From Niabella pedocola (GTDB taxonomy: Bacteria > Bacteroidota > Bacteroidia > Chitinophagales > Chitinophagaceae): a stretch of DNA of 64,000 bases. Shown in pieces: positions 55,396-64,000 of the stretch (within the stretch, counting starts at the first letter, position 1; each line of letters begins with the position of its first letter). The notes beneath the pieces are model-generated. The model saw nothing but the letters and a program-made list of their open reading frames with translations. It made no database searches and was not told the DNA's origin. Position numbers and translations under genes: made by a program. Where the stretch lies: NCBI RefSeq assembly GCF_021044425.1, contig NZ_JAJNEC010000007.1, forward strand, positions 434,001-498,000, read 5' to 3'.

Positions 55396-58173
55396 CTATT
55401 GAATCAACAACTGCAACTGTTCCGGCGTCAGCAGGGTTTCCGGCATAAACCGGGTACTGTTCATGTACCGGATGAAACTGTATCGCAGCTGGCGTGCCGC
55501 CGGCCGCTGCTCCAACCCGTCGGTAATATTAACGGAGGTCATCAGCAGCCTTCCTTTTCCCACACGGGCCTCGATCACATTGGCCATTTTCCGGTTCTTA
55601 AAAAAATTGTCAATCACACGCACTACAGGCGTCATGGCGGGCAATGCATCGAGGATCATCGTTTTTGAAGAGGTGATCAGATCCCACCACTGCCAGTCGC
55701 TGTGAAATGCCGTAGGAAACTGCTGCAGCGCCGGATGCTGCGGATTGCAAAGAATACCCATTGTGCCGGGTTGGTCGGGGAAATGCACCGGACTCCAGAA
55801 CACCGGGGCAAAACGGCCGTTAACACCCTTCAGAGCAGCGGTATCCGGGTTGAACAATACCTTCTTTCCTTCTGCTAATAACCGCCGGGTTTCTGAAAAG
55901 GAACGGGTAACGTATACCTCGTCTGCGTTGTCCTCGATGGTTGCAGGGTATACCCAGATCCGCCATTGATTTTTATACGGCGTACCGTTAAGCTTCAGTT
56001 CAACGGTAAGTGCTGTTGCATTTTTTAAGCCATGCAATGCAAAGCGGGTTTCCCCGATCCGGCTGCCGTTTCCAACCGGCAGGTCCGCCGCCGGCCATTC
56101 TTTTTTAAACAGCAGTTTTCCTGATTGGTCTTTTATAGTAAGCTGCGGCAACGCCTTTGTGAGCGGGCCTGCACTGAAATTGGCTACCGATGCCGCCACC
56201 TTAAATACTTCGTTGTTTGTATACACCGCTTTGCTAAAGCGGATCAGGGGTACTACTTCCGAGCTGTACATCCGGTGTGCCTCAGGGCTTACCAATTGCT
56301 TGCTATCCCAGAATGCATCGAGGATCCCTACCAGTGCCGTACCCTGTCCGGGAAAATCATGCAGGTCCAGCAACTGATAGCCGCTGATGCCATTGGTTTT
56401 TAATGCACGTTCCATTTCTTCTTTGTATAGCTGCGCTGCAAAAACGCCGCTGGCGCGTGTAAATGAATCGGCCAGCGATAAAAGGTTCTTTTTCCGGAGA
56501 TCATTCCGGACTGCTTTAAAATTGAGCGGATCCAGGACGCCGGTATATTTATGAATCTCCCTGAGATTGGGATATACAGAGTACTGCCCGATCTCATGGG
56601 TGATCAGGGGCACTGAAGCACCTTCAACAGCCCCGGTATAATCAGTGGAGAAATCGGGCGCATGATCATTAAATACTCCCTGCCCTCTTACCCATCCCTT
56701 CTGTGTGTACTGTGTAATAAAAAAATCATCTCCTGTTTCCGGCCAGCGGCCGTGATCTTTCTGAAAGGTAAACGTGGTTGTTGTATACAGGTGGCGGCCA
56801 TCCTTTTGTTTCAGCTGCATCAGCAATCCATGTAACCAGTTAAAATCGCCCTCCAGTTCATTGCCCAGCGACCACAGGCAAAATGAGGGATGGTTGCCAT
56901 AGGTTTCGCTGATCCGTATGGCTTCCTTTTCCAGGAACCGGTTGGTTGCCGCAGCCTCTCCTGCATGCATACTCCATAACGGCAATTCTACCTGAAGGTA
57001 AAAACCCATAGCATCGGCTACTTCAAAAGCAGCCTCCGGCGGGCACCAGGAGTGAAAACGCAGGTGATTCAGGCCGTAGCTTTTTGCTGCACGGAATACC
57101 TTTAACCAGCCCTCTTTTGTCATTGGCGGGTAGCCTGTTAACGGGAATATATTACACTCCAGCGTGCCTCTTAAAAACACCGGACGGCCATTGATACGCA
57201 GGGTTTGCCGGTCATTCGTCAGGGTTCTTAACCCGAAGCTGGTTTTGCTGCGATCCAGCAATTTTCCACCGGTTGTTTGTAGTGTTACCTCCACCTGGTA
57301 TAACTGCGGATGAAACTCATCCCATAGCTTTGCCTGGTTCCCCAAGGCGCATTCCATTTCACTATCCGATGTACCGGATGCCAGGCTAACCGGTATGGTA
57401 CGTACGGCTACCTGCTTTGCTCCAAAAAATATGGCTGTTTTCAATACTGCTTTCTGGATGCCGGGATGCTGGTTCTCCAATCTTATTTTCAGGCCTACCC
57501 TTTTTTGTACGGCATCCGGGTAGGTTTGTATCATACCCACCGACAGCCGGTTCCGGGCACTTAATTTTATGGCACCGATGATACCGTTCCAAATGATCTG
57601 GGTTCCGTCGGTATAGGCATGGGCCATCTCATTCACCGAAATATCATATTGTTTCCGGTTGTCGATACGGATCGTTAAAAGATGCACGCCCGGTGTAAGA
57701 TACCTGCTCAACTCAAATTCATGCGGCACGCTCAGGCTTTCACCGGTTCCCGTTTCGCGGCCATCTACCCAAACCCGTGTATTCCAGATCACACGCTCCA
57801 GGTATAACCGGATCATTTTATCATTCCATCCCTGAGGAATCACGATCTGTTTGCTATACCAGGCGGCCCCGGTATATGCATGCTTACGGGTTAGCCGGAT
57901 CATCACCTCCTTATTCATCTGGTTGGTATCCCGCTTTATTGCTTCTCCGATACCTGCATCATCAAGGGTTCCCGGCAATTGTATAGCCTGGCCTTCATCT
58001 TTAAGGAACCATTGCTCTTTTATTCCGCGGTCTTCTTTATCCAGCCGCAGCTTCCATGACCCCGCCAGCGAAATATCCTGCTGTGCATGAGCCTGTACAA
58101 ATAAAAAAAGGAAAAAGCACAGCCACCCGCTTCGCGTTGTAGCTGGTAATAATCTACGCATTGGTTGTATCAT
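55396..58173 (-). CDS. GH2-family glycoside hydrolase, exported
   Basis: The 925-residue protein has a signal peptide (ending AHAQQD), a sugar-binding jelly roll (SLAGSWKLRLDKED ... GAAWYSKQIVIP), an immunoglobulin-like domain and a TIM barrel. NGRPVFLRGTLECNIFP starts the barrel, the acid/base Glu is in SLGNELEGD (about 437) and the nucleophile Glu in ITHEIGQYSVYP (about 526). A C-terminal extension of about 300 residues is unassigned. GH2 contains beta-galactosidases, beta-glucuronidases and others, and both fit an arabinogalactan substrate. Start could also be the Met at 58161. Confidence 0.9.
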   Translation of the reverse strand: MIQPMRRLLPATTRSGWLCFFLFLFVQAHAQQDISLAGSWKLRLDKEDRGIKEQWFLKDEGQAIQLPGTLDDAGIGEAIKRDTNQMNKEVMIRLTRKHAYTGAAWYSKQIVIPQGWNDKMIRLYLERVIWNTRVWVDGRETGTGESLSVPHEFELSRYLTPGVHLLTIRIDNRKQYDISVNEMAHAYTDGTQIIWNGIIGAIKLSARNRLSVGMIQTYPDAVQKRVGLKIRLENQHPGIQKAVLKTAIFFGAKQVAVRTIPVSLASGTSDSEMECALGNQAKLWDEFHPQLYQVEVTLQTTGGKLLDRSKTSFGLRTLTNDRQTLRINGRPVFLRGTLECNIFPLTGYPPMTKEGWLKVFRAAKSYGLNHLRFHSWCPPEAAFEVADAMGFYLQVELPLWSMHAGEAAATNRFLEKEAIRISETYGNHPSFCLWSLGNELEGDFNWLHGLLMQLKQKDGRHLYTTTTFTFQKDHGRWPETGDDFFITQYTQKGWVRGQGVFNDHAPDFSTDYTGAVEGASVPLITHEIGQYSVYPNLREIHKYTGVLDPLNFKAVRNDLRKKNLLSLADSFTRASGVFAAQLYKEEMERALKTNGISGYQLLDLHDFPGQGTALVGILDAFWDSKQLVSPEAHRMYSSEVVPLIRFSKAVYTNNEVFKVAASVANFSAGPLTKALPQLTIKDQSGKLLFKKEWPAADLPVGNGSRIGETRFALHGLKNATALTVELKLNGTPYKNQWRIWVYPATIEDNADEVYVTRSFSETRRLLAEGKKVLFNPDTAALKGVNGRFAPVFWSPVHFPDQPGTMGILCNPQHPALQQFPTAFHSDWQWWDLITSSKTMILDALPAMTPVVRVIDNFFKNRKMANVIEARVGKGRLLMTSVNITDGLEQRPAARQLRYSFIRYMNSTRFMPETLLTPEQLQLLIQ

Positions 58174-58201
58174 CGCAGTTCAACTTTTTTTTAAAAGATG
58201 G

Positions 58202-58238
58202 ATATGGCGCATTCCTGAAGCCGGCACGCCGGCCATAT
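58202..58238. repeat. hairpin-forming inverted repeat before the GH2 gene
   Basis: ATATGGC (58202-58208) and GCCATAT (58232-58238) enclose a GCCGGC-AC-GCCGGC core. It lies 29 bases before the GH2 start in the 303-base gap behind GH30. It may be an operator or an RNA hairpin in the leader. The rest of this gap shows no supported gene. Confidence 0.4.
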
Positions 58239-58476
58239 ACATATAGCAGGCAGCGTCCACATTGAAAGGTCAAACATAGCACCCTGCTGCCAGGTTTTCA
58301 ATGGCTAATCTTCGGAAAATGATAGATTTTCTGATGCTGCCGGTTGCCCCGGATGTGCATGAGTATCTGTTAAGAAAGGCTGTAATACAGCTACGGCGAG
58401 GCGAAGGGCTTAGTGGAACAATTGCGATCCGTTTTTTTAAGCCCGCCGGGTCCTGCTTTTCAGTGCATTATGGATA

Positions 58477-60042
58477 TCATCGTTGGCCCTTTCCGGTGAC
58501 CGTTACCACCGATTGGGCAGGAAGCTGTATTTCGCCTGCACGCGCCGCCGACCGTTTCAGGTTTTGCGTCCGGTCTGTTGTATACACATCAAGCCATTGA
58601 TCATCCGATCCCCTGAGCTGTACGGTTTTTGCCTGAAGTGTTGGATTGATCAGCACCCATACCATTTTTTTTGTATCCTTATAGGCGGATGCCAATACAC
58701 TACCTGCGTTTGCGGACAGGGTTACGGCCATCCGTTTCATACCGGGCCTTACAAACCGGGCGAAGTTGCCCATTACCCAAAGCTGTTTTGAATCCAAGAT
58801 CACACCATCTGATTTACAGGCCGGCACATCAATGTTACCGGAAGGCGCATTTATATACACCAGGGCGTCGCTATAATCATAGGGTGCCATTGCCAGCCAC
58901 CATTGCCAGGAACTAACATTGGCAACGGTAAGATCCTGGTGGATTACTTTTGCTACATAAAGACCGTATTCGATACCGGTATTGCGGGGTGCACCATTGT
59001 ATTGATTACAGATATTACCCAGGATACCAAATTCGGTTTGCCAAACCTGTAACGAGGGGATACGCGCAGCTGCAGCCTGCACCTGTTCCCGGATGCGCAC
59101 AGCCACAGTATCCGGACAGGTGGTAAAATAACTATGGCCTGAAATAATTTTGGCCACTGCCGGCAGCCCCCCCAGATACGCGGGCCCGGCCGGTGCAAAG
59201 AACTGGTTGATCTGGTCTCCGCATTCCTGCTCATTTTTACCAAACAGATAATCCCACTGCCCGGCCTCGCCCACTACGATTCTTGTGCGCGTCCCTTTCA
59301 TCTTAGAGGCAACCGCCTTTACAAGCCCCGAAATCTCTGTATTCACCGCCTGTGTACCCTCCTGGCTGGCACCATCTGCCCGTCCCCATTTCCATTGCGG
59401 TTCATTCACCGGACTCAGAAAATCAAATTTAAAATGACCAGCAACTTTCGCTAAAAAACCGGCATAGGCATCCATCATTCCCTCCCGGATATTCATCTGT
59501 GTATTGCCAGAAGCATTATACGCTTTCCCATTTCGAGTCATAAAAACAGGGGGCGTTAGTGAAAAGCCCAGTGTGTACCGCACTCCCCGCTTACGCGCCG
59601 CCTGCAGAAACCATTGTTGTCCTTGCTGCTTATCCCAACGATAGGAACCATCTTCATTCATAAAGCATTCTTCTCTTCGCCACTCATCTTTAATATTACT
59701 GGCGACACCCTGTTCAAAACTTCCGCCACCAATATTAAAGCGCCATAGCGACAGCCCGATACCTCTGGGGCTTCCGTCCTTTAATGTATCCATGCTAAAG
59801 AGCAGGTCTGCGATCCGTTCCTTTTTCTGCGCATCCTGCCAGCTGCCGATGAACTTGGCCGTCCAGCAATCAGAAGCTCCAAAGCTATGTATCGTCTGTT
59901 GTATTGCCTCCGGATCAACGGTAACGGTTATTTTTTCCAAAGGATCCTCTAAACATGCATCACGGGCACCCTGTTGTTCATCATATCCCAACAGCAATCC
60001 CACCGGCACCAACAGCAAAGCGAACCATATCTTTTTAACCAT
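58477..60042 (-). CDS. GH30-family glycoside hydrolase, endo-beta-1,6-galactanase-like
   Basis: The 521-residue protein has an N-terminal hydrophobic signal (residues 5-19) that ends LLLGYDEQ. The GH30 barrel follows: IHSFGASDCWTAKFIG, LSLWRFNIGGGS, the acid/base Glu in SPVNEPQW (about 212), the nucleophile Glu in QTEFGILGN (about 337), and a C-terminal beta-sandwich. The pattern is closest to beta-1,6-galactanases of plant arabinogalactan breakdown; this is my recognition of the family, not a computed result. The typical lipobox Cys is replaced by Tyr. It is first in the minus-strand run and divergent from the AraC gene. Confidence 0.85.
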   Translation of the reverse strand: MVKKIWFALLLVPVGLLLGYDEQQGARDACLEDPLEKITVTVDPEAIQQTIHSFGASDCWTAKFIGSWQDAQKKERIADLLFSMDTLKDGSPRGIGLSLWRFNIGGGSFEQGVASNIKDEWRREECFMNEDGSYRWDKQQGQQWFLQAARKRGVRYTLGFSLTPPVFMTRNGKAYNASGNTQMNIREGMMDAYAGFLAKVAGHFKFDFLSPVNEPQWKWGRADGASQEGTQAVNTEISGLVKAVASKMKGTRTRIVVGEAGQWDYLFGKNEQECGDQINQFFAPAGPAYLGGLPAVAKIISGHSYFTTCPDTVAVRIREQVQAAAARIPSLQVWQTEFGILGNICNQYNGAPRNTGIEYGLYVAKVIHQDLTVANVSSWQWWLAMAPYDYSDALVYINAPSGNIDVPACKSDGVILDSKQLWVMGNFARFVRPGMKRMAVTLSANAGSVLASAYKDTKKMVWVLINPTLQAKTVQLRGSDDQWLDVYTTDRTQNLKRSAARAGEIQLPAQSVVTVTGKGQR

Positions 60043-60373
60043 ACGATCTTTCTATTGTATTTGCGTTATTCCTTTTTAGCCAGGTGGCAAGGCTACAAAA
60101 CACTACCCGGCAAACAATCGGCTTTCAAATTCCCCGGGGCAACCGGAACGCAGGAACATACTGCTTCCGGTAAAAATACTGCTTTTTCTGGGTTGCCCGG
60201 CGAACGCCTTTCAAACCCGTTACCTTCCGGTTTGCAAGGCAACGGGCCGGACAGTATACCGGCAATACCAGCCTGCCTGTATTATTTTTACCCCGATATA
60301 ACAGGCTGTGAAAAATATAAATACTTTTACAGGATCAAGGCTGCGGAAGTTTCCGCAACAAAACGGATCTTCG

Positions 60374-61261
60374 ATGAAATCATTTAATTCAGAAAACGCT
60401 CAGAAAAAGATGGAGGGCTTTGCAGGCCAGCTCACCTATATCCTGCCACAGGCTAAAGTCAGGTTCTGTGCCCAACATATTTTTTGCAAAAAACTTTATA
60501 TAACCGATATCGGTTATTACCCTAACGCAGCGCTCCATGAACGGGAGCGTCAGCAGGGATGTGCCCAATACATCCTCATATACTGCGTAAAAGGACGGGG
60601 CTGGTACGCCAGCGGAAAGCATCACTACACGGTAAACCCCAACGAATTCTTTATCATCCCCGCAGGTACTGCGCATCATTACGGAGCCGATGTCAACGAC
60701 CCCTGGAGCATTTACTGGCTGCATTTTTCCGGCTCCGACGCCGATTTTTACTACCGGTTTCTTACAAAAGCACAGGGCAAGGCACCGGCGAATGCGGTCG
60801 TAAACACTTCACGGCAACTTATCTTCTATGATATGCTGCAGCACCTTGAGTTAATGGACAACACGGATAATATTTTTTACAGCTGCAGCTTTGTGCATGC
60901 ATACCTGGCTTCTTTTCAAAATACCCAGATCAAGCGCACGGCCAACGAAAAGGATATCATTCAGCAGTGTATTCAATTTATGAAACAAAACCTGGACAAG
61001 CCGCTGCGGCTGGATGAAATCAGTGCCGCCGTTGGACTTTCGGCCTCCCATCTGTCTTCCCTGTTTAAAAAGCAGGTCAAATCCAGCCCCGTTCACCTCT
61101 TCACCTCCCTCAAAATACAGAAGGCCTGCCAGATGCTGATGGATAGTTCGCACAACATCAAAACCATTTCCTATAGCCTGGGATATGAGGACCAGTACCA
61201 TTTTTCCAGGGTTTTTAAAAAGATCATGGGCATTGCCCCCAAACATTTTAAGAATAAATAA
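60374..61261 (+). CDS. AraC-family transcriptional regulator
   Basis: The protein of 295 residues has an N-terminal cupin sensor (YILIYCVKGRGWYASGKHHYTVNPNEFFIIPAGTAHHYGA is its span, positions about 60-100) and a C-terminal double helix-turn-helix: LRLDEISAAVGLSASHLSSLFKK and IKTISYSLGYEDQYHFSRVFKK. AraC regulators with cupins bind sugars. It is divergent from the GH30-GH2-MFS-DUF5107 genes and should activate them. The open frame extends to a GTG at 60308, but the ATG at 60374 is a better start. A 7-base inverted repeat (CAGCCTG/CAGGCTG) lies in the leader around 60267-60308. Confidence 0.92.
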   Translation: MKSFNSENAQKKMEGFAGQLTYILPQAKVRFCAQHIFCKKLYITDIGYYPNAALHERERQQGCAQYILIYCVKGRGWYASGKHHYTVNPNEFFIIPAGTAHHYGADVNDPWSIYWLHFSGSDADFYYRFLTKAQGKAPANAVVNTSRQLIFYDMLQHLELMDNTDNIFYSCSFVHAYLASFQNTQIKRTANEKDIIQQCIQFMKQNLDKPLRLDEISAAVGLSASHLSSLFKKQVKSSPVHLFTSLKIQKACQMLMDSSHNIKTISYSLGYEDQYHFSRVFKKIMGIAPKHFKNK

Positions 61262-61523
61262 CACAGGATAACAGGCTTTTTAATGACCGCGCCGGCTTCT
61301 GTGCAAGCTATTCAGTGTTTATTCTATAAAGCACTGATGCCTCTTTTTCCTTAACCAGGAGGCCACACCACGGCCTTTATGCTTGGCGACGCCCGTATTC
61401 AAACTACCGCATTCAGCCGGCTCCAAAAACATTTGTGCGTCGCCGGCCCGGATCCTCTGGCACCAGTTTTCAGAATTAACAAATTCCTATATAAAAAAAG
61501 GGCATCAACTGGTTTTGCGCGCG

Positions 61524-61531
61524 TACATTTG
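61524..61531 (+). promoter_or_regulatory. -7 promoter box before the beta-propeller gene
   Basis: TACATTTG fits TAnnTTTG exactly and lies 27 bases before the ATG at 61558. A matching -33 element is not clear. Confidence 0.4.
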
Positions 61532-61557
61532 GAGCATTGATTGACACTCATCCGGGT

Positions 61558-62841
61558 ATGAAAAAACGAATGCTTTTGAGTTTGCTGATAGGGGTCTGGC
61601 ATATTGCATGGGCCCAGCTTCCACCGGTATTATTAGATCCTGCTAAAGCAAAAGACACCACGCTCTCTTGCATTTTCGAAGAAACCGAGGTTATTCCCCT
61701 GGAAACAACCCGTCAATCCACTTTTGGAGTGATTAGCCAGTTGGTGGTCACTGACCGGTACTTCATCATCCTGGATACGGATACCGATGCGGTTCTTTTT
61801 TTTGACCGGCAAGGAAAATTCATAACAAAATATAAGAACAAACCCAAACGTTACCGGATCAACTTTATCCAGCTGGACAAGAATCATCATGCACTGCTGA
61901 TCTTCAGTCAAAACAGGAACTATACCATTACGGCGGCAAAGCTGCAAGCCTTACTGGCAAAGGGGCCAGGAGAACAGTTATCAACCCGGGTAATGGCCGC
62001 ACGGCTTTCTCTTAACAACCTGGATACTTTATCTACAGAAACCTTACCCCCATCAGCATACCTGCTGACCAATCCGGTGGGCCTGGGTGCGGGCAGATTT
62101 GCCTTTAGTTTTATCAGATCCAATGGCAAAAATACCGATACACAGGATTATGGATTAAAGATGATGAACAACGGCAACGTGGCACAACGCTTTTTCCCGT
62201 ATCATACAAAGACGGATTCCGCATTTTATGGAAGGTCTGCCTACCAATGCAATTTTTTCCCAACCCTGAATGATGCTGTATTTTTTATTTCACGTCCTTT
62301 TCAGCCCTATATTTACCGGCTTACACCGGATTCGCTTACAGAGGCGTACCAAATAGTAGCCCCGAAAACGGATCGTGCCCCGGCCACGGCGGGAGCCTTT
62401 TCATTTACAGCTGTTGACCGCATTTCTATAAGCAGTATGACAATTACTACTGCAAGATCCGGCCGGGAAGCCCCTATTTTCCTGAGCAATACAAATACCG
62501 TCAATAATTTCGTTGACCAGAAGCGATTTCTTTTTTTTAATGTACGGCAACCGATGGGCTATTACAACTACTATGTGTTCGACAAAAAGGAACAGATTCT
62601 TTACAACCGGAATAAATTAAAAGCAGACAGCAGCCGTTTTCAATTCTCTCTTCAGGGACCGGTACTGGCGTTTGATGAAAACAACATCTACCAGGGCTTT
62701 TCCTCGAGAGTGCTTTTCAACCTGAAAAAAAGCACCGGGTCTGCAAAGCTGCAATATGAGGCAAGCCTCTCCCGTTTTTACGACACCGGTAAACCGGTGA
62801 ACAACCCTGTTATTCTTCGCCTTAAAACCAAAGCAGATTAA
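61558..62841 (+). CDS. exported beta-propeller-like protein (6-bladed type)
   Basis: The protein of 427 residues has a signal peptide (MKKRMLLSLLIGVWHIAWAQ). EETEVIPLETTRQSTFG followed by VVTDRYFIILDTDTDAVLFFDRQGKFI is the start pattern of the Bacteroidota six-bladed propeller family, with later blades less clear. These exported proteins usually sit next to outer-membrane receptors and their function is unknown. The receptor gene follows 7 bases later. The start is the ATG at 61558, not the upstream ATG at 61537, as the signal peptide begins there. Confidence 0.75.
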   Translation: MKKRMLLSLLIGVWHIAWAQLPPVLLDPAKAKDTTLSCIFEETEVIPLETTRQSTFGVISQLVVTDRYFIILDTDTDAVLFFDRQGKFITKYKNKPKRYRINFIQLDKNHHALLIFSQNRNYTITAAKLQALLAKGPGEQLSTRVMAARLSLNNLDTLSTETLPPSAYLLTNPVGLGAGRFAFSFIRSNGKNTDTQDYGLKMMNNGNVAQRFFPYHTKTDSAFYGRSAYQCNFFPTLNDAVFFISRPFQPYIYRLTPDSLTEAYQIVAPKTDRAPATAGAFSFTAVDRISISSMTITTARSGREAPIFLSNTNTVNNFVDQKRFLFFNVRQPMGYYNYYVFDKKEQILYNRNKLKADSSRFQFSLQGPVLAFDENNIYQGFSSRVLFNLKKSTGSAKLQYEASLSRFYDTGKPVNNPVILRLKTKAD

Positions 62842-62848
62842 TGCATGC

Positions 62849-64000
62849 ATGAAACAATGGCTGTTGATCATATTACTCCTTTTTCAACTGGCATCTTTTG
62901 CTCAAAACAAAGGTAGCATTAAAGGCACGGTGCTCAGCTCAATAGACAGCAGCGCACTTCCCTCCGCAACGGTCACCGTTTTTAAAAAAGCAGATTCATC
63001 AGCCATCGATTACCAGATAACCACAGAGCAGGGATTTTTTGAAATAAAAGCGCTGCCACTCAAAACACCGCTTTATATTTCTGTGAGCCACACCGGTTTT
63101 GTATCTTTTATAAAAGATCTTTACCTGGACTCCGCAACAAATACCATTACCTTCAATAGAATAAACCTGATCAGCGATACCGGGCAGGTATTGGAGGAGG
63201 TAACGGTAAAAACCGTAGCCCCCGTAACCATTAATGGAGATACACTGGAAATTAATCCGGCTGGTATCCGGCTGGATTCTACAGAAGTTGCCGAAGAAGT
63301 TTTATTAAGAACACCCGGTGTAGCGCAATGGCTGGACAGCTCCATTACCGTGAACGGGAAACGGGTAAAAAAAATATATGTGGATGGCCGGCCGTTTTTC
63401 GACGGCAGCTTTAATATGGCACTCAAGAACCTGCCGAAACATGCCATTGAAAAAATACAGGTATACCAGGAGCGCGATCTTTATAAACAGAAAATAGAAG
63501 ATATTCAGAAAGACACCACGGTAGTGATGAATATAAAGCTGAAACCCAATAAGCGAAAAGGGTATTTCGGAACAGTTACAGCCAGCACCGGAACCAATAA
63601 AAGTTATGGCGGCAACACTTCCATGCAGCTTTATAATAAAAAAACAAATCTGGGCCTGAACGCAAATGTCAACACGATAAAAAAGGCACTGGGCGAAATT
63701 GAGCCGGTACTGCAAAACAAAGATCTGAACATTCAAAACAACTGGACATCAGGCATCTCTTTACGAAAAAGCTTCAATGAAGCCAGCGACTTCTTTAATG
63801 AAAAATCGTTCAACGGGCAGTATTATATATCCGGCAACCGGAACAGCTCCATTAATAACCGTACTACCGTAAGAACGCTGGGCGACACCCGGTTCACTGA
63901 TGTAAGCAACGGCTATGGACTGTCGCGCCTACTATCCCAATCGCTCCGGGGAGAATACAATGCCCGGAAAAAAGAACAGTCCTTTTCAACAAATGTTTCC
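62849..64000 (+). CDS. outer membrane beta-barrel/TonB-dependent receptor-like protein (partial, runs off the window)
   Basis: From ATG 62849 the frame stays open to the edge (384 codons). It has a signal peptide (MKQWLLIILLLFQLASFAQ), a carboxypeptidase-regulatory-like domain (GSIKGTVLSSIDSSALPSATVTV) and a plug-like region (LLRTPGVAQWLDSSITVNGKRV, IYVDGRPFFDG, NLPKHAIEKIQVYQ). A barrel is beginning at the end (KGYFGTVTASTGTNKSYGG). It belongs with the outer-membrane beta-barrel family of receptors lacking a SusD partner. Its 7-base spacing from the propeller gene makes a two-gene unit. The C-terminus is not in the window. Confidence 0.85.
   Translation, partial: MKQWLLIILLLFQLASFAQNKGSIKGTVLSSIDSSALPSATVTVFKKADSSAIDYQITTEQGFFEIKALPLKTPLYISVSHTGFVSFIKDLYLDSATNTITFNRINLISDTGQVLEEVTVKTVAPVTINGDTLEINPAGIRLDSTEVAEEVLLRTPGVAQWLDSSITVNGKRVKKIYVDGRPFFDGSFNMALKNLPKHAIEKIQVYQERDLYKQKIEDIQKDTTVVMNIKLKPNKRKGYFGTVTASTGTNKSYGGNTSMQLYNKKTNLGLNANVNTIKKALGEIEPVLQNKDLNIQNNWTSGISLRKSFNEASDFFNEKSFNGQYYISGNRNSSINNRTTVRTLGDTRFTDVSNGYGLSRLLSQSLRGEYNARKKEQSFSTNVS

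Noticed and set aside
58301..58600. 99-codon plus-strand frame overlapping the end of the GH30 gene
   Set aside because: Half of it is antisense to GH30 and no family is recognisable.

Overview
The window comes from a member of the Bacteroidota, most likely Chitinophagaceae or a close relative (genus not determinable here). The signs are three outer-membrane transporter genes of the SusC/TonB type, two SusD partners, an ECF sigma/FecR pair, a 7TMR-DISM histidine kinase, many exported glycan-active enzymes and promoter -7 boxes of the TAnnTTTG type. No rRNA, tRNA or CRISPR array was seen.

Layout. 1-2.0 kb: the end of a SusC gene and its SusD partner. 2.0-2.65 kb: a dispersed intergenic repeat whose inverted partner lies at 18.87-19.27 kb. 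2.66-5.7 kb: a threonine dehydrogenase-like epimerase-fold gene, then divergent kdsA-chaA. 5.8-9.7 kb: an AT-richer accessory patch with a modular lipoprotein, two overlapping unknown genes, a broken glycosyltransferase and a degenerate tandem repeat. 9.8-13.4 kb: sulfatase and SDR oxidoreductase, divergent from a LacI regulator. 13.4-20.5 kb: housekeeping genes (S66 peptidase, LolA, FtsK, DUF423, shikimate kinase, glutaryl-CoA dehydrogenase-like).

20.8-32.1 kb is a polysaccharide utilisation locus: ECF sigma, FecR, SusC (disrupted by a one-base frameshift in a C run), SusD, two surface lipoproteins and a GH29 alpha-L-fucosidase. 32.2-34.4 kb is an M3 oligopeptidase.

34.4-41.4 kb is the most unusual part. 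A tight minus-strand operon encodes an E1/ThiF-like adenylating enzyme of the Rv1355c type, a GNAT-fold acyltransferase distantly like signal synthases, a 7TMR-DISM histidine kinase and a receiver-histidine kinase hybrid. A divergent stand-alone receiver protein is followed by an exported coiled-coil protein of unknown function. It reads as a possible synthesis-and-sensing module; this is inference.

41.9-61.3 kb is a second carbohydrate locus: DUF4091 and GH43 enzymes, two large DUF5107 proteins, a sugar-porter MFS transporter, GH2, GH30 and a divergent AraC regulator. It is interrupted at 48.4-50.3 kb by an orphan istB and a decayed ECF sigma gene. The enzyme set suggests an arabinogalactan-like substrate. 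61.5-64 kb holds a beta-propeller protein and the start of an outer-membrane receptor that runs off the end.
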